A DNA stretch of 7,004 nucleotides. It comes from an uncultured Bacilli bacterium. Lineage in GTDB: Bacteria > Bacillota_I > Bacilli_A > RF39 > UBA660. The stretch is taken from assembly GCA_947588795.1 (NCBI GenBank), contig CANPZJ010000111.1:1-7004 (forward strand), in the 5' to 3' direction. A program made the position numbers and the translations under genes. The notes beneath the pieces were generated by a model that was given only the letters and a program-made list of their open reading frames with translations, had not been told where the DNA came from and did no database searches. This document shows positions 1-5,183 of this stretch, piece by piece; position 1 is the first letter of the stretch; every line of letters starts with the position of its first letter.

Positions 1-162
1 TGTTCTGGATGGAACTATCAAATAGATGCTGCAAAACTTACTTGTAAAGCAACGACGAATCGCCCTAGTGGTGAAGAATGTTACTGTACTATGTATAAAG
101 GCTCTTGGATATCTAAAACATGTAAAAACACAACATGTAAAACATATAAATATGCATGGTGA
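1..162 (+). CDS. C-terminal end of a cysteine-rich protein (partial)
   Basis: Reading from base 1 gives 53 codons ending in TGA at 160-162; the start lies left of the window. I do not recognise the family. The visible tail has six Cys, at residues 1, 15, 27, 29, 41 and 46, in contexts such as ECYC and CKNTTC, plus three Trp and no hydrophobic segment. That composition suits an exported protein with disulfides or a small metal-binding fold, but this is inference. The adjacent +1 frame stays open past this stop with typical codons (see the 152-226 entry), so the true C-terminus may lie further right. Codons here are less A/T-biased (CGC, CCT, ACG) than in most of the window. An independent 67-codon frame starting at 26 overlaps this one; I prefer the present frame because its Cys/Trp pattern is protein-like. 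Confidence 0.5.
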   Translation, partial: CSGWNYQIDAAKLTCKATTNRPSGEECYCTMYKGSWISKTCKNTTCKTYKYAW

Positions 163-226
163 TGTTAATACATATGTTAAAGAATTAGAAGATTTGGGTT
201 GTAAATGTGAAAAAGTAATAGATTAA
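152..226 (+). other. Possible frameshifted tail or 24-residue peptide frame
   Basis: In the frame +1 to the preceding partial gene, ATG at 152 opens 24 codons ending in TAA at 224-226. The sequence is rich in Asp, Glu, Lys and Val and ends GCKCEKVID. Its codons (GTT, AAA, GAA, TTA, GAT) are those used in the real genes. There is no Shine-Dalgarno before 152, and the two extra Cys continue the Cys-rich character of the gene upstream. It could be the true C-terminus of that gene after a frameshift (mutation, sequencing error or programmed), or chance. The terminator left arm overlaps its last codons. Confidence 0.25.
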
Positions 227-243
227 TTTTTATTACTTTTTTT
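210..243 (+). terminator. Probable intrinsic terminator after the first gene
   Basis: Bases 210-220 (AAAAAGTAATA) are perfectly complementary to 231-241 (TATTACTTTTT), forming an 11-bp stem with a 10-base loop. The right arm runs into a T stretch at 237-243. The stem has only one G-C pair, so it is weak. Its position, just after the upstream gene and before a promoter, supports it. Confidence 0.55.
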
Positions 244-265
244 CTTATATATTTTCTATTATTTC

Positions 266-294
266 TTGAACAATATTTATAGTTATGGTAATAT
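266..294 (+). promoter_or_regulatory. Extended -10 promoter for the envelope operon
   Basis: A -35 box TTGAAC (266-271), a 17-base spacer and a -10 box TAATAT (289-294) preceded by TGG (extended -10 TGn at 286-288) form a good housekeeping-type promoter. Transcription should start near 301, giving a leader of about 36 nt before the ATG at 337. It lies directly downstream of the terminator hairpin. GAGGT at 321-325 is the likely ribosome site, with a somewhat long spacing of 11 nt. Confidence 0.6.
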
Positions 295-336
295 TTTAAT
301 AGACAAATATTAAAAGTAGTGAGGTTGAAGTAATTT

Positions 337-1377
337 ATGAAAGTATTAAAATTTATTGGTAAATTTTTTAGTTTTATTGGAGTATTTTTATTAGTTTTAT
401 TAGTAGTTATTTATTCTGCTGGATTAATTTTTTGTTATGGTCCATCAGTTCATGCACGTAATTTATTTGTAACAACAATGCTCGAAACTGGCCAAATGAA
501 ATTTGTTGTTAAATTATTTATGAGCGATAAAAAGGTGCAAGAAATAGTTAATAGTAATTCAATGGCAACCTTTAATGAAGAAATGGATAATAGTCTAATT
601 AACACAACTGGAAATGCTGATAAAGATGGGATTGAACTAGTAGAAATTCCTGGTAGTACATATTTAGCTAAAATGATTATAGTTAATGATCCAGCGCGTG
701 TTAAACTTGCCACAATTTATGATGGCTCTTGGAAGACTTATGGTGTTACTTTAGATAAACTAGTAAATGATGCTGATGCTTTTGCCGGCATTAATGGTGG
801 TCTTTATCATTCTGATAGTAATAAAGGTGGAAGACCAATGGGACTCGTTGTACGCGATGGTAAAATAGAATTTAATAGTCCTGCTGGTATTAGAGGGTTG
901 CATTTAGTTGGCTTTAACGAAGATAATTTACTAAAAATAATTGATTTGAGTGGTAAAAATGCAAGTCAAGTAGAAAAAGTGATTAAGGATGAAAAAATTA
1001 GAGATGCAGTAGCTTTCCAAGAAGAAGCAAGTGATGCAAATAATCACTTTGTTAAACTTATTATAAATGGTGAAGCAAGAGATGTTAATGGTTCAGGTAG
1101 TGGGGCAAACCCAAGAACCGCAATTGGCCAAAGAGCAGATGGTACAGTTTTACTTTTAGTTACTGATGGTCGTGGGGCTTCCGGACACTTAGGAGCCACT
1201 GCTCAAGATTTAATTGAAATAATGCAAGAGTATGGGGCTGTTAATGCTGCTAATATTGATGGTGGTTCATCATCTTCTATGTATTATGATGGTAAATACG
1301 AAATGACTTCCGTTACTTTATATTATTCTAATTCATCATGGCGCCTTCCAACTGGCTTTGTCGTAGAAAAGAGGTAA
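337..1377 (+). CDS. Membrane-anchored phosphodiester glycosidase family protein (NAGPA domain)
   Basis: 346 residues. An N-terminal hydrophobic segment (about 11-33) after a basic start anchors the protein with its catalytic part outside the membrane. The C-terminal two thirds carry the signature of the NAGPA domain (phosphodiester glycosidase; the mammalian uncovering enzyme removes GlcNAc from GlcNAc-1-phosphodiesters): GINGG at 151-155, PMGLVVRDGK at 167-176, NPRTAIG at 258-264, VTDGRG at 275-280 and NIDGGSSSS at 306-314, all in the family order. The region about 35-100 is a less conserved linker. In bacteria this domain occurs in proteins of exopolysaccharide or wall glycan metabolism; the natural substrate here is unknown and I infer a sugar-phosphodiester in the envelope. 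It is first in a five-gene operon. Local G+C is visibly higher than in later genes (781-840 has 23 G/C in 60), which may reflect conserved Gly/Ala-rich motifs. Family call is firm, substrate open. Confidence 0.88.
   Translation: MKVLKFIGKFFSFIGVFLLVLLVVIYSAGLIFCYGPSVHARNLFVTTMLETGQMKFVVKLFMSDKKVQEIVNSNSMATFNEEMDNSLINTTGNADKDGIELVEIPGSTYLAKMIIVNDPARVKLATIYDGSWKTYGVTLDKLVNDADAFAGINGGLYHSDSNKGGRPMGLVVRDGKIEFNSPAGIRGLHLVGFNEDNLLKIIDLSGKNASQVEKVIKDEKIRDAVAFQEEASDANNHFVKLIINGEARDVNGSGSGANPRTAIGQRADGTVLLLVTDGRGASGHLGATAQDLIEIMQEYGAVNAANIDGGSSSSMYYDGKYEMTSVTLYYSNSSWRLPTGFVVEKR
1369..1374 (+). promoter_or_regulatory. Ribosome binding site that fixes the start of the second operon gene
   Basis: AAGAGG here lies 5 nt before ATG 1380 and overlaps the last codons of the glycosidase gene. 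An in-frame ATG at 1338 would give 14 extra residues lying inside the upstream gene, with no ribosome site, ahead of a proper basic plus hydrophobic N-terminus. The start is therefore placed at 1380. Confidence 0.75.
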
Positions 1378-1379
1378 TT

Positions 1380-2513
1380 ATGGCAAAATTATTTAGAAAA
1401 TGGCATAAAAAAAGTTTATATAAAAAATCATTAATGTTATTTACTTTATTTTTATTAGTTTGTGGTTTCTTTATTATTGTCTATGTCTATAATAGTATGG
1501 TTTTATATGAAAGAAATTTAGTAGATAATTATATTAAATATTTAGCTACATCTGGTAAACTTACAGAAGATGTTAAAGATGATTTATTTACGATATCTAA
1601 ATATGAAAAAAGTAATGCTAAAATAAGTGAAGGTATTAAAAAATTATATAAAAGTGATGATTTAGAAATTAAGAAAAATATTAAATTAAGTAAAGATGAA
1701 GTATATGCTTATGATCTATATAATAATGATAAATTAATAAGTACTGTATCTATTAAAAGTGTTAATTCTTATAAAAGAATGGCTATATTAACTATTGATG
1801 AATGGGATGTAGTTAATTATCAAAATTATTTTGATAAAGGAATTTATGCTTATGAAATCAAAGTACCAGAAAAATATACAGTTAAAGTAAATGGCAATAC
1901 TTTAAGAGATGATGATATTGTATCACAAGGTGATGTCGAAGGTTTAGATAGATTAACAGAATATGTTGAAATAGAAAAAAGTAAAACATATGAAGTTAAT
2001 AATTTAGTGTATAAACCAGAGATTAAAATATTAGATGAAAATAATAAAGAAGTAGATTATAAAGAAGAAGATAATAAAATAAATGTTACGAAAGAATTTA
2101 AAGAGATTAAAACTTTAGAAGATGCAAAAAATTATATTAAAGATGATTTTGATATTTTAAAATTTGCTGAAAATTGGAGTTTATATTTAACTAATGATTT
2201 AAGTGGTGGCCTTTCTACTTTAATGCCATATTTAATTAAAGATTCTTATTACTATACTATGGCTTACAATTGGAGTCGTAATGTTGATCGTACTTTTGTA
2301 AGTAGTCATAGACTAAAAAATCCGGTATTTACAAATGAAGTAGTAGAAGACTTTATAATTTATAATGATAATGCTTTTAGTTGTAAAGTTTATTTAGAAA
2401 AAAATATGGTTGTAAGTGGTAAAGATAAACAAGATATTATGAATGATAGATTATATTTTATCTATTATGAAGGTGGTTATAAACTAGTTAATATGGAAGC
2501 AATTAAAAAGTAG
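1380..2513 (+). CDS. Single-pass extracytoplasmic protein of unknown function
   Basis: 377 residues. The N-terminus is strongly basic (Lys/Arg-rich, 3-16), followed by one hydrophobic helix at about 18-38, so it is a signal-anchored protein with some 340 residues outside. I recognise no catalytic motif. Residues 45-100 are Lys/Glu-rich and helical in character. Residues about 155-235 look like a beta domain: the stretch VPEKYTVKVNG at 162-172 resembles the small domains of Gram-positive surface proteins. After a charged linker (220-250), residues about 257-377 have a helix then alternating aromatic strands ending VNMEAIKK; an NTF2-like fold is possible but is only an impression. There is one Cys in the anchor (28) and one outside (335), so no disulfide pattern. 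Two bases separate it from the glycosidase gene, and its stop overlaps the next ribosome site. This suggests the protein acts with the glycosidase or as an assembly partner for the glycan. Confidence 0.8.
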   Translation: MAKLFRKWHKKSLYKKSLMLFTLFLLVCGFFIIVYVYNSMVLYERNLVDNYIKYLATSGKLTEDVKDDLFTISKYEKSNAKISEGIKKLYKSDDLEIKKNIKLSKDEVYAYDLYNNDKLISTVSIKSVNSYKRMAILTIDEWDVVNYQNYFDKGIYAYEIKVPEKYTVKVNGNTLRDDDIVSQGDVEGLDRLTEYVEIEKSKTYEVNNLVYKPEIKILDENNKEVDYKEEDNKINVTKEFKEIKTLEDAKNYIKDDFDILKFAENWSLYLTNDLSGGLSTLMPYLIKDSYYYTMAYNWSRNVDRTFVSSHRLKNPVFTNEVVEDFIIYNDNAFSCKVYLEKNMVVSGKDKQDIMNDRLYFIYYEGGYKLVNMEAIKK

Positions 2514-2523
2514 GTGATTTCAA

Positions 2524-3573
2524 ATGGATGATATATTTGTAGTAGTACCAACGCTCGACCCTGATGAAAAAATAATGGATGAATTTATTACTAAATTACA
2601 AAAAGAATTTAAACATATATTAGTAATTAATGATGGAAGTAATAGTGAACATGATAAGTTTTTTAGTAAACTAGCTAAACAAAAAATAGATGTTTTTACC
2701 CATTATAAAAATTTAGGTAAGGGAAGAGCTATTAAAAATGCTTTTAATTATATTTTAAATGAATATCCAGATATTAAAGGCTGTGTAACTTGTGATTGTG
2801 ATGGGCAACATAGTGTTAAAGATATTAAAAATTGTGGTAAAACTTTACTTAAATATCCTAATGAATTAATTTTAGGGGTTAGAGATTTTGATTTAGATTA
2901 TGTTCCTCCTAAAAGTAAATTTGGCAATAAAATTACGCGTAATATTTTTAAAATATTTATTGGTTTAGAAATAAGTGATACCCAAACCGGACTTAGAGGA
3001 ATAAGCCGTAAATTAATGGAAGATTTCATTGATTTATCTGGTGAAAGATATGAATATGAAACTAATATGTTAATTGCTTGTAAAAGTAAAAATATTAAAA
3101 TTAGAGAAGTAGAAATAGAAACAATCTATTTAAATAGTAATGCTAATAGTCATTTTAATCCGCTAAAAGATTCTATTTTAATTTATAAATTATTTATGCG
3201 TTATTTTCTAGCATCATTTAGTTCATTTTTACTAGATATTGCTTTATTTGCAGCCATCCTAGGTATTTTAGATATCAATTCGAAAATACTTGCGGCAACA
3301 ATTTTAGCTAGACTAGTATCATCAATTTATAATTATATATTAAATTCTAATTTAATATTTAAAGATATGAGTATAACATCACTAATTAAATATTATATTT
3401 TAGCAGTTATTCAAATGTTTATTTCTGGTTGTTTTGTAACTTACTTATATAGTTTACTTAATATATCAGCTATTTTAATTAAATTGGTGGTAGATTTTAT
3501 TCTTTGGATTATTAATTTAGTTATTCAAAGAGAATTTGTATTTAAAGGTGGTAATAGAAATGAAGAAGACTAG
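2524..3573 (+). CDS. GT2 glycosyltransferase fused to a GtrA-like membrane domain
   Basis: 349 residues. The N-terminal half is a family 2 glycosyltransferase of the dolichyl/polyprenyl-phosphate sugar synthase type: VVPTLDP at 7-13, VINDGS at 34-39 (nucleotide binding), NLGKGRAIK at 63-71, the DxD-type metal site DCDGQH at 91-96, SDTQTGLRG at 151-159 and YEYETNMLI at 176-184. The C-terminal half (about 225-341) is GtrA-like with four hydrophobic segments; its hallmarks are ARLVSSIYNYILNSNLIF at 262-279 and the closing NLVIQREFVF at 331-340. By analogy with such fusions, it should load a nucleotide-activated hexose on undecaprenyl phosphate at the cytoplasmic face, and the GtrA part may move the lipid-linked sugar across. 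The sugar cannot be told from sequence. AGGTGA at 2512-2517, on the previous stop codon, is its ribosome site, 6 nt before ATG. Its last 14 nt overlap the phosphatase gene. Confidence 0.88.
   Translation: MDDIFVVVPTLDPDEKIMDEFITKLQKEFKHILVINDGSNSEHDKFFSKLAKQKIDVFTHYKNLGKGRAIKNAFNYILNEYPDIKGCVTCDCDGQHSVKDIKNCGKTLLKYPNELILGVRDFDLDYVPPKSKFGNKITRNIFKIFIGLEISDTQTGLRGISRKLMEDFIDLSGERYEYETNMLIACKSKNIKIREVEIETIYLNSNANSHFNPLKDSILIYKLFMRYFLASFSSFLLDIALFAAILGILDINSKILAATILARLVSSIYNYILNSNLIFKDMSITSLIKYYILAVIQMFISGCFVTYLYSLLNISAILIKLVVDFILWIINLVIQREFVFKGGNRNEED
3544..3551 (+). promoter_or_regulatory. Ribosome binding site of the PAP2 gene inside the glycosyltransferase gene
   Basis: AAAGGTGG sits 8 nt before ATG 3560. 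It decides between this start and an in-frame ATG at 3536, which has no ribosome site and would add eight residues. The site lies within the coding end of the glycosyltransferase gene, consistent with coupled translation. Confidence 0.7.
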
Positions 3574-4174
3574 ATTATATATAGCAGGATTTTTAACTTT
3601 AATATTTATTATATTAAGTGTATTAGTTAAACTTGATTTAGTTTCATCTATTGATACATTTATTTATAATTTATGTACTTTTAAAATGAATGATATTTTA
3701 ACTAGTATATTTAAAGTATTTACTTTTTTTGGGAGTACTGCTTTTATTGTAGCATTATCCGTTTTATTATTTGTAATATTTTTAATTTTTAAAAAGAAAA
3801 ATCATGCTTATTTAACTGCGAGTGTTATAATTATTTCAACTATTTTAAATAATGTTATTAAAGTTATTATAATGAGAGAAAGACCTGAAGTATTAAAATT
3901 AGTAATTGAAACTAGTTATAGTTTTCCAAGTGGACATACGATGGCTTCAGTAACTATTTATGGTATTTTACTTTATTTAGTCAATAAAACTGATTTAAAA
4001 AAAGGTTTAAAAAATACTTTAAGAGTTATTTTATTTACTTTACCAATATTTATTGGTATTAGTAGAATCTACCTTGGAGCCCATTTTGCAACCGATGTAA
4101 TTGGAGCATATTTAGTGTCTACTATTTTACTTTTAGTATCTACTTACTTAGTTGATAAAAAGAATTTAATATAG
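3560..4174 (+). CDS. PAP2-family membrane phosphatase
   Basis: 204 residues, hydrophobic throughout, with about six membrane segments (near 7-24, 54-78, 83-100, 128-141, 154-171 and 178-197). All three motifs of the PAP2 (phosphatidic acid phosphatase 2) family are intact. Motif 1 is K101 with R108-P109 (K-x6-RP), motif 2 is PSGH at 123-126, and motif 3 is S168-R169, H175 and D179 (SR-x5-H-x3-D). H126 and H175 are the expected catalytic pair facing the outer side. Members include BcrC/YbjG-type undecaprenyl-pyrophosphatases and PgpB-type lipid phosphatases; sequence alone does not decide. Next to a polyprenyl-phosphate sugar transferase, carrier-lipid recycling (Und-PP to Und-P) is the best inference. 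It overlaps the previous gene by 14 nt. Confidence 0.9.
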   Translation: MKKTRLYIAGFLTLIFIILSVLVKLDLVSSIDTFIYNLCTFKMNDILTSIFKVFTFFGSTAFIVALSVLLFVIFLIFKKKNHAYLTASVIIISTILNNVIKVIIMRERPEVLKLVIETSYSFPSGHTMASVTIYGILLYLVNKTDLKKGLKNTLRVILFTLPIFIGISRIYLGAHFATDVIGAYLVSTILLLVSTYLVDKKNLI

Positions 4175-4180
4175 TAAAAT
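4152..4180 (+). promoter_or_regulatory. Possible internal promoter before the lipoprotein gene
   Basis: TTGATA (4152-4157), a 17-base spacer and TAAAAT (4175-4180) each differ from consensus by one base and sit at ideal spacing. A start near 4187 would give a leader of about 19 nt. This could let the lipoprotein be expressed apart from the upstream four genes. In such AT-rich DNA a chance match is quite possible. Confidence 0.35.
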
Positions 4181-4205
4181 AATATTTGGAAATAGAGTGA
4201 TAAAG

Positions 4206-5075
4206 ATGAAAAATATAAAACTATTAGGAGTCTTATTAAGTATTTTATTTTTAACTAGTGCTTGTAGTTTTAATACTACTAGTTTAGATAATGCAACAAT
4301 TTATACAACTGTTTATCCGGTTAAATTTATTACGGAATATTTATATGGTGATAATAGTACAGTTAATAGTATTTATCCTAATGGGGTAAAATTAGATGAA
4401 TATAAACTTACTTCTAAACAAATTGATGAATATTCTAAAGGTGATTTATTTGTTTATGTAGGTGTAGGTAATGAAAAAGAAATAGCTAAATCATTTTTAA
4501 ATAAAAATGATGAACTACTTATCATTGATGCTACTTATGGCCTTAATTATCATAATGATATTGAAGAATTATGGCTTGCTCCGAATAACTTTTTAATGCT
4601 TGCTAAAAATATTAAAGGATCTTTAACCGAATATTTAAATAATACTTTAAAAGAAGAAGAAGTTAATAAAAAATATGATGAGTTATATGCGAAAATATCT
4701 TGGATTGATGCTGAACTTAGAAATATAGCAAAAGAAGCCAAAGAACTTGATAATAATACTTTAGTAGTATCATCTAATACGCTAAAATATTTAGAAGGTT
4801 ATGGTTTTACCGTAATATCTTTAGAAGAAATTGAAGCTTCTGGTAGTGAAAATGCCTTAACTGATATTAAAAATAAATTTAAAAATTCTAAATATGATAC
4901 GATATTAAAACTTGCTAGTGAAGAAGAAACAGAATTAATAAAAGAATTAAAAGATAAAAATAAAGCCAATATTTTAACTATAAATGATGCGATAACTAAT
5001 GATGATACCGCCAATGATTATTTAGCAATACAAAATGAAAATATAGCCCAAATTAGAAATTTATTAATTAAATAA
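4206..5075 (+). CDS. ZnuA-like substrate-binding lipoprotein lacking the usual metal-ligand histidines
   Basis: 289 residues from ATG 4206 (GAGTGA at 4195-4200 as ribosome site); a GTG at 4197 in the same frame would add three residues and cannot be excluded. A basic start, a hydrophobic run and TSAC with Cys20 form a lipoprotein signal, with an unusual Thr at -3. The body follows the ABC metal-binding protein family (ZnuA/PsaA, cluster A-1) from end to end: TTVYPVKFITEYLYGD at 34-49, SIYPNG at 55-60, GDLFVYVGVG at 79-88, LWLAPNN at 122-128 and the long linking helix at about 135-180, then LKYLEGYGF at 193-201. Where the family has its ligands, this protein differs: G-x-EPH becomes GVKLD (D64), DPHxWLDP becomes EELWLAP (E121), and the third His/Glu position before xAFxY becomes S190. 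No permease or ATPase gene is in the window. It may bind another ligand or act as a structural/chaperone relative. A terminator follows at once. Confidence 0.8.
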   Translation: MKNIKLLGVLLSILFLTSACSFNTTSLDNATIYTTVYPVKFITEYLYGDNSTVNSIYPNGVKLDEYKLTSKQIDEYSKGDLFVYVGVGNEKEIAKSFLNKNDELLIIDATYGLNYHNDIEELWLAPNNFLMLAKNIKGSLTEYLNNTLKEEEVNKKYDELYAKISWIDAELRNIAKEAKELDNNTLVVSSNTLKYLEGYGFTVISLEEIEASGSENALTDIKNKFKNSKYDTILKLASEEETELIKELKDKNKANILTINDAITNDDTANDYLAIQNENIAQIRNLLIK

Positions 5076-5077
5076 TC

Positions 5078-5104
5078 AAGTCTCAAAGAAATTTGAGATT
5101 TTTT
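5078..5104 (+). terminator. Intrinsic terminator of the envelope operon
   Basis: TCTCAAA (5081-5087) pairs with TTTGAGA (5092-5098) around a GAAA loop, and the A/G bases at 5078-5080 can extend the stem. A run of six T follows at 5099-5104. It begins three bases after the lipoprotein stop codon, so it closes the operon. Confidence 0.85.
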
Positions 5105-5120
5105 ATTACCAATTTTTGTT

Positions 5121-5154
5121 AAATCCAAAACAAATGTTTGCTACAACTGGATTT
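5121..5154. repeat. Nested inverted repeats over the -35 region (possible operator)
   Basis: AAATCCA (5121-5127) and TGGATTT (5148-5154) are perfect inverted copies 20 bases apart. Between them AAACA (5128-5132) and TGTTT (5135-5139) form a tighter palindrome. The whole element overlaps the -35 box of the radical SAM gene. A regulator could bind here, but A/T-rich DNA makes short palindromes by chance. Confidence 0.3.
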
Positions 5155-5166
5155 TTGTATTATAAT
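5138..5166 (+). promoter_or_regulatory. Promoter of the radical SAM / DUF4130 unit
   Basis: TTGCTA (5138-5143), a 17-base spacer and a perfect TATAAT (5161-5166). Transcription would start near 5173, leaving a leader of only about 11 nt before ATG 5184, with the ribosome site at its very 5' end. The upstream operon terminator makes a separate promoter necessary, which supports the call. Confidence 0.6.
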
Positions 5167-5172
5167 AATAAT

Positions 5173-5178
5173 GGTGAT
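5173..5178 (+). promoter_or_regulatory. Ribosome binding site at the predicted mRNA 5' end
   Basis: GGTGAT lies 5 nt before ATG 5184. If the TATAAT at 5161-5166 is used, the transcript begins at about this site, leaving almost no leader upstream of it. That is unusual for a Shine-Dalgarno-led gene. Confidence 0.5.
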
Positions 5179-5183
5179 AAAAA

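Noticed and set aside
160..168. TGA read as tryptophan (mycoplasma code)
   Set aside because: Reading through TGA 160-162 gains only two residues before TAA, and every Trp in the recognised genes is TGG with no in-frame TGA needed.
26..226. A full open frame starting at ATG 26 as an independent small gene
   Set aside because: No ribosome site before 26, and the overlapping frame 1 has the more protein-like Cys/Trp pattern up to 162. Only its last third looks coding, and this is reported separately as a possible frameshifted tail.
450..713. Minus-strand open frame inside the glycosidase gene
   Set aside because: It lies wholly within a gene with clear family motifs, has no ribosome site or promoter, and is a by-product of the codon bias.
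1338..1379. Upstream ATG as start of the second operon gene
   Set aside because: It would overlap the glycosidase gene without a ribosome site and put 14 unlikely residues before a normal membrane anchor; AAGAGG before 1380 is decisive.
4197..4205. GTG 4197 as start of the lipoprotein
   Set aside because: It would place the likely ribosome site GAGTGA inside the coding region; ATG 4206 gives a normal signal peptide. Not fully excluded.
4550..5014. Two minus-strand open frames inside the ZnuA-like gene
   Set aside because: Their Ser/Leu-rich translations are typical shadows of Glu/Lys/Asn-rich genes on the other strand, with no start signals.
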